A stretch of 64,000 bases of DNA from Parasponia andersonii. Its lineage: Eukaryota > Streptophyta > Magnoliopsida > Rosales > Cannabaceae. The notes under the pieces were generated by a model. It was not told the origin of the DNA, made no database searches, and worked only from the letters and a program-made list of their open reading frames with translations. The first letter of the stretch is position 1; each line of letters begins with the position of its first letter. The position numbers were made by a program, and so were the translations under genes. Shown here in pieces: positions 33,830-47,300 of this stretch. The DNA lies in assembly GCA_002914805.1 (NCBI GenBank), contig JXTB01000019.1:88977-152976 (forward strand), in the 5' to 3' direction.

Positions 33830-34560
33830 TGCTATGCCGTGCTTCAAATATGCTACTGTGCTATGTCATGCTCACTTTTAAATCCGTGTTGTATTTGAAA
33901 TTTAAAATTAGTACTGGTCTGTGATGGCCTATTATCCAATGTTTAAACATAACATGACTTAAATTGTGTCGTGTTATTTTTGAAATTTAAAATTAGTACT
34001 ATCTGACATAGCCTTTTATCGTATGTTTAAACACGACATGACATACTTTTTTTTCTCTTGTATCGTGTCAACGTACTTAAATCTATCAGTCAATTTCATT
34101 TAATTAGTAAATTGTTTTTTTATTTTTAGTATAGTATAAACATTTTTTTCTCCCTAATTATTCATATGTATACAAAAGAATTATCATAATAAAAAAAATT
34201 AACAACAAAGAAGAAAAAAATAAAAAACAAAAATTTGTAAAATATTGCAAATCATAATTGATTATAAACTATCTCTCAATTAGGTTAGTACTTCATTATT
34301 GGAAAAATAATTTAAAATAACACATGTGTATTGTGTCGTGCCTATATACTGCCATGCTGTGCCGTGCCATGCTAGTGGCCATATCATGTCATACTTATAA
34401 GTGTGTTATATTGTGTCGTTCTCAACCCATCATGTCTAAATTATGAGTCTGACATGACCTACATAATTAGATTGTGCCTAACACGGCCCATATTCTAGTG
34501 TATCGTGCCGTACTTAAACCATCATGTACTGCTATACTAACGGGTCAATCTGATCCTTTT
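33830..34560 (+). repeat. Dispersed repeat family R1, copy 2
   Basis: Counterpart of 19250-20000. It also contains an 85-bp tandem pair (33894-33978 and 33979-about 34048), both starting TTTGAAATTTAAAATTAGTA and ending in acatgac. Confidence 0.6.
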
Positions 34561-37500
34561 GATAGTTTTATTGCAGGGAATAAATGCCCCTGTAATATAT
34601 GTACAGTTTGAGAGACCGTGTATTAAATATTGGTATTTGGATCAACAGAAAAGCCACAAAATGCCTAATCCAAAGAGTATTTTTTTTCTTCTTAAAAAAA
34701 TAGATAGTATCATTTTTATACCTCGTATTTTGATACTTTATTCAGTTTATACCTTTTGTTTTAGTTATTATCAACATTGACCCTCATCTTTGAATTCTAT
34801 TACAAATTAATACACTGATACTAATTTAGAGAAGTTAATTTTTATAGATAGTTTAATAAACTTATTCTCTGATAAGTTTTTATATATTTATTTTTAATTT
34901 TTTAAATGACAACTTGATAAATTAATTGTTCTAAATTAGTGTTATGATATAAATTTATAACATATTTTAAATCTAAGAGTCAATATTAATAATAACTAAA
35001 ATACAAAATATAATTTGAAGAAAGTATCAAAATAGAGAGTATAAAAACGATAATATCTCTAAAAAAAATATTTACGCATTTCAACGTGACTTGGTTGCTT
35101 TCTCCATGTAATGATACTATGTTGTTTGCTGTACAATACAAAGGCTGAAAAAATATTAAATGTTGCTACAATAAAAAAGAATAAAAGTTTTTTTAATACA
35201 AATAATTTTATTCATAACAATAATCAATCAATAGGATTCTATTGCCACTCTTTTTTTTCTCACCCTATCCTTCTTTTAATTAATTAACTATTACAAAAAT
35301 ATTCTCTTATGAATTTACATAAATATCCCTATATAGAATGAAATAATTAAAATATATCTCTTAGCATACCCTCAAGCACATTGGTATAGTAATTGTATGA
35401 TATTTAGCCCTAAATTTTTAAAAAATCATGGTTTTATGTAATTCAATTTTTGAAAGCATGGATGAACGAACTATGATTATCAAAAATTTTGATTCTACTG
35501 ATGATTTAGATTGTAATGAGGTAAAATTTTTAATTTTAATATTATTTGTGTTCATATATTCTTATTTTGCGTTTAAAAAAAATGGAAATTAGATTTCTCA
35601 TTTGTTGGTATTGTTACTTTTGAATCTTTATTAGAAAGGTTTAAGTTGATTATGTCATATCAATTTTGTGATTATCGGTGTTTTCTTTTCTTCCTCTTAG
35701 TAATATGTACGGCTTTTCTTTTCTTTTTTGGAACCAACATTAGGTGTTTGGAAGTGGGAAGGAAAGTTATTTTTCAGCATCTAAGTTCATGATTTACGGT
35801 CCATTTTTGTAGGTAAGTGCTGTCATTTAGACTTATTAGATTAATTTGACAATGATTCTTTTTGCCAAATTAGAACTAAAACCTAATCTACAATAAAGTG
35901 TTAAGAGGGTGGAAAAAGAAGTTTTTAGAGAAATATATTGCAAGGGATATGTTTGTACATAACAAAATTTTATAAGATATATGAAAAGAAATTTTAAAAT
36001 ATTAGAGGGGTACTTTTAGAACGAGGTAGAGTGAAAAAAAAAATGAAAATAAAGCCACCTAATAATACTAAAAATTAAAAAAAAAAATATATCAAACTAT
36101 AAATAAAACTTAACATAAAAAATTGGTCAAATCATTATATTCAATTGACGTCAGGGGAAAAATTGTATACAAAAATATGTCACACAAATTAATAGCACTC
36201 CACTAGCTGAAGAAACCTATTTTGCTCTTCAAATCACCTTCCACATGCCACCACCCATATTGGCTCTTTGATTGATATAATAATAGATTCTTTACAAAAA
36301 ATTGTCTCTGACGACGCCAATTATTTTTCTTATTTGGAACTTGGAAGGTACAAATTTGGAAGAAAACCACGTAATAAAACTAAATGAAAGTGATAAAAAT
36401 AATTGAAATCCTTACATATCTAGATTATGGTTGAAAGAACTCCATAGATATAAATAAGAAAGACCTTCACATAGAAAAATTATTTCGAAGGTTAGCTATT
36501 TCATTACATGTTACTTTCAATGCTCTCCCCAATACATACGTACATTATTTTATTCACATAAGAAATTATATTAGACCTATTTAAGAGTCAATAAAAGCTT
36601 ATGTATCTCGATATCGATTCATGAATTATTCTATTTATATAATTTAGGATTACACGTTATGTATACTAAGATTGTTACCAAATTTTTAATAGAACACATG
36701 TAACATATGAGTTGTCATTATTTAATTGGTGTATTAAATTTTACCAAAAATAAATTAATTACATTCATCAATTGTACCATATATGTTATGTATTGATATT
36801 AAACAATTGGATACCTAGTATTTTTCTTATGTTTATTAATTAATAGTTGAAATATAATAGAATAATTGATATTGATAAAAATGATCTATTAATACTAAAT
36901 ATATAATAAAAATATCCAAATATATTTGAAGTACTTAGTTTATATGTATAATAGTTGCAATAATAATTATCATGAAATACAATGCAAATATAGTTTCAAT
37001 TCCCGCCCAAAGTCAAAAGTATATACACCTCAATATGTATTGATTGATTCATTAGAAAATGGTATAATTTGTTTTTAAAAAGAACAAATTTGCATAAATT
37101 ATAATATAAAAAATTGATTTTTTTTAATATAAAATTAATCCAATGAATTTATTCATTTGTTAAGAGCAGTTGAGTTGCAAATCATATTTTTTTTAAATGA
37201 GTTACAAAATTGTGAACTATATAATCATGAGCACATATATGTATATATAGATAAAGGTTAGACTCCAATAATAATTTTGATGTTTACTTATCAATAGTTA
37301 CAAAAATTTTGATCGTTGGATAAAAATTAAACGTTTATGATTTAGTTGCTACTTAGCAAAAAATATTTATAATATTTATTATTTATTTTAACTATCGGTA
37401 ATTACTTTCATGAAATTAAATTAATTCCATAATCTGATTCATCCATTTTAATACGGTTAAAATTCTTTTCGACACTAATAACTTTTCTTTCCCAACTTTG

Positions 37501-37588
37501 ACATTATGACCAAATGAAAACATATTGCAGTATAGAATTGACATGTGTTAGGGCTTTTATTATTTATCTTTAGACCCACTCCCAACTC
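34561..37588. other. AT-rich spacer without recognisable genes
   Basis: About 3 kb of low-complexity AT-rich DNA. The frame 34559-34780 has no motif. No terminal repeats or promoter were recognised. Confidence 0.45.
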
Positions 37589-37593
37589 CTAAA

Positions 37594-39849
37594 TGTCACA
37601 ACCTGAACCCTCGGTCTGTGACAAAATGAAAATTTTACTTAATTTAGAAATTCTATATTTATTTATGAAAATATCCAAAAAATTTTCGATTTATAGTATA
37701 GTTGTATTTAAAAATTATTGGAATTCTCAACTAGTGAACTGAATCCACAATAATGTATTCACCATTAAATATATCCACTTCATATATCATTATCATCAAA
37801 TACATAAGTACTAATATGACATAATAGTTTTACAGACATAAATGTTAGCTAGATTGTAAACTTAGTTTAATGCTTATTAAGTTTTAATGTCTCTAGAACA
37901 AAAGTTAAACAATAATTTTTGTTACAAGACTCCAAGCATTACTAAGTATCGATATAATTAGCTGAAGTGTTATTGATCTCCAATCTCATACTTGACAATT
38001 TATGAGGAAGAGAAAGAGAGGCAAGTATAGAAATACCCAGTAGAAAATTAATTACCTTTCAAAAAACTGTTTGTACTTTTGAAAATTCTTCATAATTAGT
38101 CAGGCATATAAACCATATATAAATATACTCTAAAATCAATAATATAAACTAGGTCTATGTAAACATAAATGGTAAATAAAAAAATCATACAATACATTAC
38201 ATAAATCACTTAGACTCATGAGCTTTCATCTCTCGTCATGAACGAGAGTAACCTTCACTCTATATAAAATGATACTCTTACCTAAACTATAAACTATATG
38301 ATTATGTATTCTAGGAGCTAATTTCATGCAAGAATTTATGGTCTCTGAGCAAAGATAAGGTCATAGCTACTTAATACGGTCCCTCTACAGATTTATTGAC
38401 TTACAACGATGGTGTGGTCATAGCCACTTGTACTCATCCTTAATGCTAAGTTAGTGCTTATGTCTGATCTTATGATACGTGCATCATAAATTAGTCCAAA
38501 AATCCACATCCAATCATTTTTATTCCAAAATATCATATTTTTTCAAAATAATTATCGAATCGAATAAGTAATATTTAATTCACTAAATTTCGATAGTAGG
38601 TAAATTAATTCAAATAAATTCAATTTTTGATAAAAAGTACGTAATCAATACTTACCTCGTCGAGATAGTTAGACCTAGCTACAATGTGCACATGGTATCC
38701 TCGACTACACAGTTGAGCATTTAGTTGACACTCAGCACTCTATAATCCTTCACTTTAAAAAGTGAATTCTTCACAGGAGCTCCAAATGCTAAAACGGACA
38801 ATACTATTGAATCCGGGATAGCTAAAATAGGTAAGCAACATGCTTAATTCCAGTTCCAGGGTCAAAGTCTTCTCTAGCATGCAAAACGAGAAAATTCGTC
38901 TCTAGCATACTAGTTTTCTCGTTATCTAAAATTGCACAATATCCATTTTTTAAGCAAACAACATTGCTGTTTATCACAAGTCGTAAGCTTATCACATGAC
39001 AGACGACCTTTCGTGATAGGAAAATGATCACATCTATTAAGATTCGTACACAAAAGTAAAAAACTCACATTTAGCCACATAACTCAGGTTAGACTTGTGA
39101 CTCTCATAAAAAACTTTATTTCTTAAGCAAAAATTCCAAAAGTTAATCCGAATTTTAAAAAATGCCACATTTTCATAACTTTAAAATCTGGGTTTATAAT
39201 CTGAGCCCAAGGCCCATTTTACACAAATATTCCATTTCCTCGGTAAAATGGTCAAATCAGAGGGTCAGCTTCCAAACATACTACATTTCAGAATCTTATT
39301 GACAGAAATGCAAACTTTTGATTTGGAAAATGGCTGAATCTTAGATTCTTTCTCTTGAAACTTATTCATTCCAGAAGTTATAATAAAACCAACTTATCCA
39401 AAAGTAATTACGCTAATGACAATAATCCATTGACTTTAATATCCGAAATCCAAATCCTTACCGGAGCTTATCCATCGCCGAGAATTGGTCGGAGATCGTT
39501 TAAAATGGCGAAATAAAGCAACACTTACTGGTGGTGTCGATCAACGGCGGCGGTCGATTAGACAAAAAACGGTGCGGAGTCGTTTTCTACGTCATGCACC
39601 AGCAGCACCAATGGCAGAGAAACCTCAAATGGCTGGGTTTCGGAAGGTGTTCAGCGCGTCGGCTGGTCGGAGCTCCGGTCGCTAGAGCTGTAAATAAGCC
39701 GAGAGGAAGAAGAAGAATAAGAGAAGAAAAAGAAAAAAGAAAAAAAAAGAATAAGGAGAAGATGAAACAGAAGATGGCAGACACACAGTTTTATAATTAA
39801 AAGTTGTGGGTCCTACTATATATATTTAATAAAAATATCGGGTTTTACG
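37594..39849 (+). repeat. Probable solo LTR (family LTR-A, 2.26 kb)
   Basis: Starts TGTCACAACC and ends GGGTTTTACG (CA decayed to CG). It is flanked by CTAAA (37589-37593) and CTAAG (39850-39854), a 5-bp target duplication with one mismatch. Its first 700 bp are collinear with 63280-64000 (tgtcac(a/g)acc...gtgaca; caatg/aatacccagtag; catgagct). No internal coding domains exist. The GC-rich 39460-39720 part has small Arg-rich frames that I do not accept as genes. Confidence 0.75.
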
Positions 39850-39854
39850 CTAAG

Positions 39855-40465
39855 ATCCCGTCTAATCGAGCATCATCCTCTACGTTTACTTTTGTTTATT
39901 GAATTTCATTTAACGATCATTTTTTTTTTTTAATAGTAGAACCACAATTTTTGCTTGAATAAAAGAATAATATAAATCAATAAATTTGTTTATAAACCAA
40001 TAATATAAATTCGTTTTAGTGGTGGCTGATGTCGCATATTTATATGGTCTTACTCTTACCTAAGAGATTTATTGTATGGTTCTATCAAGGAGCTTTATTT
40101 ATAAATGCAGTTGAGTTGGTTAAGACATGAATTTGCTAGTTCTGGAGTTATCACCCTCTACATCTCTATCCGCAAAAAACAAAACAAATCGTTGTGTAAT
40201 TTAAAATCTACACCACATATTTGATGGTCAACGCAGAAAAGTCAACATTTGAATCAGAGTTAAAGTGTGAGATCGTATATTGTCTATATGTGCGTTTTTC
40301 CTCGCATAATTGATATGCAACCTGAGATAATAATAAAGAAAACTATAAAGAAACTCATAAAAATAGAAAACTTGCAAGATATGAAAACCGACTATGACTA
40401 TTGAGTGGAGACCAAGTTAGCCGGCTACCAGCTTGTTACCTAATTTTGTATTATTAAGTAATACT
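39855..40465. other. Spacer without recognisable genes
   Basis: AT-rich; no ORF, hairpin or repeat was recognised beyond poly-T at 39921-39932. Confidence 0.4.
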
Positions 40466-40621
40466 AGGACATTAATATTTTACAATAAAAATTACACCAC
40501 ATTAATGTCATTCATTTGGATCATTTCATTTTTTAAGATTAGATCACACCATGGGACTAAAAATAATGTCACATTATTGGTGTAAATTTTTTGTGCAAGA
40601 TTTTAGTGTCTAAATATCTAT
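40466..40621. mobile_element. MITE-like foldback, about 156 bp
   Basis: The left part (GGACATTAATATTTTAC...attacaccacattaatgtca) and the reverse complement of the right part (AGACACTAAAATCTTGC...tttacaccaataatgtgaca) match over about 55 bp. Target duplications are unclear. Sequence to 41006 is AT-rich spacer. Confidence 0.45.
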
Positions 40622-41230
40622 TCTCTGTATTATTACATAAAATTGTATTTATATTGTATAGTTTTTCATTCACAATATTAGAAAACATTGAATCATCCTT
40701 ATCTATATAAAAGAGGTTCAGTTTCATTATTTATTATCTCACAATTCACTTTATTACACTTATATTTTGAAATTCTTTCTTTACTATCATCTTAAGACCT
40801 TAAGAGTTTTTGTAATTCTCTAAAAAATAGTAAAAAATAATAGACGTAGATTTATTTTTTTGGGTTGAATCACTCTAAAATTCTCGTCTTGTTCATTTGT
40901 TTTACTTTTGCACGCAATTTTGTTTATTACTCTCATTGTTGACAAAACTTCTATCAATAAAAACAAAGGCAGCTAGCAAACTCACCGCTCCATACTTGAA
41001 ATATATTGATTACAAGGGTTAATGGCACCATTAGTCTCCAATATATTATCATTTTGGTATATTGGTCACTCAATCTTTTGTGGCATCCAAGTACTAGATG
41101 TTTCTTTTAAAATTTATTTGAATGAAAGAACTTTTATACTATTGACCTCAATTTTTTAATTGTTTAATAGTTTGGTCCCTAATTTTTTTTTTGTATTCAT
41201 ATTTTCGATTAACAATATTGTATATGCTAA

Positions 41231-42564
41231 TGTTGTAGAATTTATTAAATACAAGTGCACGTCATCGAACAAGTAATATAGTATAATAGGGTATTGTCCC
41301 ACAGAGACTTGTATCATAAATTACCGAGTTATATTAATTCTAAATTTTATTTGAATAATCGTAAATGTGGCAATTGAAAAAAATAAAACAAAAGAAATTA
41401 AATAAATAAAATCAAGCTTATAAATAACTCAATAAAACTTCCTATGATTAAAAATCTATGGTTTTGATTTCAACTAAATTAATCTGTTGAACCTATCAAT
41501 CCAACCAATTTATACTCGTTCTATATGCTAACAGTGAATCTTTCTAATTTTTCTATCAATCTTTCTCAAGAATTAATAGACATGTTTTAGTAAAGAAGTT
41601 CCAACATCTCTGTGTGAACTATGAATCCAATAAAACTCATTAAGCACAAGAAATTCATATTAATGCACAAACTTCATAGATATCTATATCCTATGATAAT
41701 CTTATGTCATATTAATCAAGACAAATTCAATCCTCTCTTCTCAGGTCTTGGATTAAACCTATAATTCATGTAGAAGTTGTCTAAACCCTCACGAGCATTA
41801 AGCATAGATTAATACAATTAGTATAGAATCGAAAATAAACATAAAATTGAACTGGAATTGAAACAATTCAAGATATCATAATCCGGCTACATCGTAGCCC
41901 TAAAAAATAAATTAGTTCATGATAAAGAGAAAACAAACTCTAAACATGATTTTAGAAATGGAAAAGAACGAACAAAGAAGAATAAAAAAAGTTTGAAATC
42001 AAATCAATGGCTTTCCATCTCCAGGTTGCCAATCACTCTGCCTTCAATCCTTCATTCTCACTTTCTCCCTTATTTTCTAAGTTATTTTTGGCTTAAGAAT
42101 CTCTCAGGTTTAGAAAAGACATATTTATAAGCTAGGAGGCGGCCACTACAAAAACTAGGTCAAAAGGTGTCCTAAGATGATAATTATAAAGTTTCCTACA
42201 GAGTAGCACTGGGGCGTCGGTTGTATGGTGTCGGAGCACCACTCTTGCTATTTTTTTCTTCTTTCTTTGCGTGAATAGGTGTCGGAGTGCCATAACATGG
42301 CACCTGGGTGCCATATTCTTTAGAACTTCTTTTTCCTCTTTAAACCCTCAAAAGTGCTCTAGTGCCAAAAACATGTGTCAAAGTGCTCTCTTCTTTGTCC
42401 AACTCTCCATCAATCATGCCATTTTCACCATGTGCATCAAAATTAACTAACCTATAAAACAAAACAACAAAAAAAAAACACAAATAAAGCCCCTAAAAAC
42501 CACGAGAATCTACCAAATATCTAGCTTAAATGATATCTAATTCGTGAGTAAAACTCACTCATCA
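41231..42564 (-). repeat. 3' LTR of Gypsy-2
   Basis: Plus-strand text starts TGTTGTAGAATTT and ends CACTCATCA; preceded on the minus strand by GTTTGAGGGTATT (purine tract). It contains a GC-rich cluster at 42205-42325 with GTGCCATAACATGGCAC. Confidence 0.92.
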
Positions 42565-44356
42565 AATACCCTCAAACTTAACATTTTGCTCGTCCTTGAA
42601 TAAAACAAACACAAAAGAAGAAATAAAAATAAATAAAACACTTAAAAACTAAAACTTGAGTATTGATTCAATTAAGAATGTAAACTGGCCTCAAAGATTG
42701 CACATAATCATTAACTTAAGAAAAATGTCAAAAAATTAACAACATTTAGAATTTCAACTCCAACATTAGCTTCACTTTTCTCTTGATCCTTCAAATGTGT
42801 TTGTGTATAGCTAATGATATTTAACCACTCGTAACTCGGATCAGTTTATACAAATAAGTGAATGAAGATTAATATCTAAGTAAACATTTATTTTTAAATT
42901 CTATATGCTTGTTTTTCTAACCGTTCTCTACTAATGTAGACTAACACCAACCAAAGATCAATAGGACTTCATTAGGCTTATAATGTATGGTTAAGGCAAA
43001 GGTAGGATAAGAATGGAAATTTTAAGCTCAGTTCATAGTCATACTATAAGTATACACCTTCCTCTAAAAGCTTTGTGAAGCTCAACTTTTACTCCCACAA
43101 GTATTCTTAAACTTTTGTTCAAACTTTCTCTTGTCAACACTTTCTTTGACATGCCTTTTTTTTTTTCTCTTTTTTTTTTCATTTTCTAAATTTGCAATAC
43201 TATGCCCCTAAACTTATTTTTTTCTTGTATGTACCAAGGGTGTAGCAAAATTTTTTTTCTTTTTTTTTATTCTCAACTCTACCCTTCCTCCCATATATAA
43301 CATAGCTCATCATAAATTCCAAATCAATCACATACTTATGGTATGAAAGGTAATAAAGATGAAATTAAAGGCTAAACTAAGAATGTGGTTAACAAAAAAA
43401 AGTTATATTAGGCTCAAAAAGGGTGACTAGGAATGAAATATATAATGGTAGGCTCGAAAGGCTCAAGCGGTTCAAAAATTTCCTAAATTATTTCCTTAGT
43501 TAGGTGTAGTCTATGATTTCACCTCACACATTTACGAAATAAGTTCTAGAATTTTTTGAGATGTAAAGAATGTACTTAATTCACATAAACCTTCTCTAAG
43601 TTTTAAAATAGCTAAACATACATGGCTATGTGCTCAAATGTGTGAAGAGATCGCAAGTAAAGCAAAACTAGCATTGAAATCAAACACACATACTAAGGCA
43701 ATGTTTATCATTTTCCAAAAGCTATGTTCATCTCAATCTTACTCTCATCATCGGCCCAAATATACCAAATAAACCAATACTCAAATTTTTTTAAACTCTT
43801 TATCCCCGAACTTAAAATTAACATTGTCCTCAATGTTAAAAATAAAAGATTAGGTAAAAAAAACTCCCTTAGAATGTTATACAAATATGGAAACTTCTTG
43901 TTCATCGATGAAATCCATGTTGATGACCCCGAAACTTGTGCAAGAATTTAAGTCACATAAAGTAAAAAAACATAACAAAATAAAAGAAAACTAAAAATAA
44001 AAATTAAAATAACTAAAAGTAACTAAAAAAAATAGAAACATGAGTTACCTCCTAAGAAGTGCTTGATTTATAGTCGTCAGCTTGACTTGTTTCATGATTT
44101 TCACTCTGGTTAAAAGAGGATAGTCATCTTGTTGCTATCGAAATGGCCATTAAGATAAGGATTTAACCACTGCCTGTTGACTTAAATGTCCCTTTTTCAT
44201 CATGAGTGACTTCAACTGCTCTATGAGGAAACATTTTCACCACCATAAAAGGTCCTAACCATCTAGATTTCAACTTTCTCGGAAATAATCGTAGACAAGA
44301 GTTGTACAGTAGAATTTGTTGTGATAAAATTCCTTCCGAGAAATACGCTTGTTATG
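42565..44356 (-). other. Gypsy-2 region between integrase and 3' LTR
   Basis: About 1.8 kb where Athila-group elements often carry an extra envelope-like frame. No such frame is recognisable here; open frames near 43708-43951 are AT-driven and lack motifs. Confidence 0.5.
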
Positions 44357-47300
44357 CTAAACCTTGGTACATTCCTTGTAAATTCGGGCATTCTCATATG
44401 CCTTACTCCGAAATTTCTCCATCTCATTGATTCGTAACATCTGCTGTTCTTTAGTTGCTTGCATATCCATATTAAGTTGTTTCATTGCCCAATAAGCTTT
44501 ATGTTCTAGTACGACAGGAAGATGACAGGCCTTACCGAAAACCAACCGATAAAGAGACATTCCTAACAGCATTTTAAATGCTATTCTGTAAGCCCATAAT
44601 GCATAATCGAGTTCCTTTGCCCAATTTTTTCAAGAAATACTAACTGTTCACTTTAAAATCTACTTAATTTCTCGATTTGAAACTTTGGCTTGTCCGTTGG
44701 TCTGGGGATGATAAGCCAATGCTTTTCGATGCTTTACTCCATAACAGTAATACTTCAAATTGCTTATTATAGAAGTAGGTCCCTTTATCATTGATTATTG
44801 CCCTGGGGTACCAAAATGGCTAAAAAATATTTCTAAAAAGAAACTAAAGAACTACTTTACCATTGTTAGTTGGAGTTGCAGCTACTTCTAGCCACTTTGA
44901 GACATAGTTTACTGTAAGCAAACTATACTTGTTATTGTAAGAGGAGGGATATGGTCCCATAAAATCAATGCCTCACACATCAAACAATTCAACTTCTAAG
45001 ATATAAGTGAGAGGCATTTAATTCCTTCTAGAAATATTTCCAGATCTCTGACATTTATCACAAGCAGACACAGAAGCATAAGCATCTTTAAATAATATAG
45101 GCCAGTAGAATCTCGACTGAAGAACTTTTGCAACAGTTCTATTTTCTCCAAAATAGCCCCTTCATTTTAATGAGTGGCAATGCTTCATGATATCTTCCAT
45201 CTCATCTTCTGGAACACACCGTCAGATAATCTGATCAGCATAATGATTTTATAGTATAGGTTCTTCCTAATAGTAATGCTTAGCATCATCAAGGAACTTC
45301 TTCCTTTAGTGGTATGATAATTAACAATATCCACATACCAAGGAGAAGAATTAGACAAAAAAACTGAGAAGGGCTGCTTATCAGGAAAATTATCATGAAT
45401 TAAGAGTTTAAGCAACTTACTATCTTCAGTAATTCTAGTCTTGCGAAATGGTTTGCTACTAAGTTCTCTGTACCTTTCTTATCTCAAATTTCCAACTCAA
45501 AAACTTAGAGGAGTAACACCTAGCGAATAAGCTTTAGTTTTGCATCCTTCTTGGGCATAAGGTATTTAATTGTAGAATGATCGATAAAGACAATTACCTT
45601 ATTGTCAATCAGGTAAGGTTGGAATTTATCAAAAGCAAAAACCTATTGCCAACAACTCTTTCTCTGTAATTGTGTAATTAAGCTGAGCATCATTGAGAGT
45701 ACGACTGGCATAGTAAATGACATGAAATACTTTATTCTTTCTCTGCCCCAAGATCGCTCCTATCGCATGGTCACTTGGGTCGCACATCAATTCAGAAGGT
45801 AAGTCCTAATCTAGTGTGATAACAACCAGAGGTGACACAAACTTCTCCTTGAGCATTTTAAATTCTTGCTCATAATTTGTATCAAAAACAAAAGGGGCTC
45901 CTTGCATAATTAGGTTAGAAAGAGGTTTAGATACCTTGGAAAAATCACATGTGAATCGGGGATAAAATCCTACATGTCCCAGGAAATTGCGAACGCCCTT
46001 AACTGAAGTGGGAGGCGATAGCTTTTTATATGTTTCTATCTTTGCTCTCTCTATCTCAATTCCTTTAGAAGAAATACGATGTCCCAAAATAATTCCTTCT
46101 CGCACCATGAAATGACACTTTTCTTAGTTTAATACTAGGTTTATTTCTTCATATCTTTTCAAAACCATATTCAAATTACCAAGGCAATGATCAAAAGAAG
46201 TTCCAAATACTAAAAAGTCATCCATAAAGATTTCAATGCTCCACTCTACCAAATCAGAAAAAATGGCCATCATACATCTTTGAAATGTTGTAGGAGCGTT
46301 ACAAAGTCTGAATAGCATACAATTGAAAGTGAAGGTACCATAGGAACATGTAAATGTCATCTTCTTTTGATCTTTTGGAGCTATGGCTATTTGATTATAC
46401 CTTGAATAGCCGTCAAGGAAGCAATAAAACTCGTGCCTGGTGAGCCTATCCAGCATCTGATCAATAAATGGTAAGGGGAAATAGTCTATTCTAGTCGCCT
46501 TGTTCAATTTCCTATAATCGATGCAAATTCTCCATCCAGTGACAGTTCTTGTGGGGATTAACTTATTGCTCTCGTTCTTAATAACTGTTATACATCCTTT
46601 TTTAGCCACCACTTATATTGGACTAGTCCATGAACTATCAGAAAACTACACCTGCATCTAACCATTTTTTGACTTCTTTATGCACTACCTCTTTCTTAGT
46701 TGGATTAGATCTTCTCTGTGCTTCTACTAATAGTTTATTTTTCTTTCCAATAGAATTCGATGCATACACATTGAAAGGCTAATCACCTTTACATTAGCTA
46801 GAGACCCACCATATTACAGATTTATGCTCACGAAGTACTCTCAATAACTTGTCTTCTTTGTCTTGGGAAAGATAAGTAGAAATAATAATAGGGAGTGATT
46901 CAGAGATACCAAGATAAGCATGTTTAAGATTGGTTGGTAAAGGTTTGAGCTCTAGTGCTGGTGGATTCTTTATTGATGGGAGAAAGTGTGTAAGACCCTA
47001 ACATAACTATTTATAATGTTTTCTCGTGTTGGGCCCAAAAGAATTCATCCACATGGCGTACTCTTCAACTTCAAAGTCATGACTAAGTGAATCATCACAA
47101 TGAGTTAAACAAGCTTCTAATGGCTCGATAGGTTATTGTAAAATAACTGCCACCAAAGAATCAATCAAGTCTACACGAAAGCAAGTGTCGCTCTCAACTA
47201 GGAACTTAATGGCATTGAAAATGTTGAATGTTACTTCCTCCTCTTGTACCCGTAGTTGTAGTTCTTCTTTTTGGACATCAATCAACACCCTTCCAGTTGC

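Noticed and set aside
39485-39800. Arg-rich open frames near 39.5-39.8 kb as a small host gene
   Set aside because: They lie inside the solo LTR in its GC-rich part, overlap in three frames and match no family.
42132-42314. Minus-strand 60-codon frame as a gene
   Set aside because: It lies in the GC-rich part of a gypsy LTR and is not kept in the other LTR.
42565-44356. Envelope-like gene of the Athila-like element
   Set aside because: No frame with signal peptide or transmembrane layout could be recognised in this interval.
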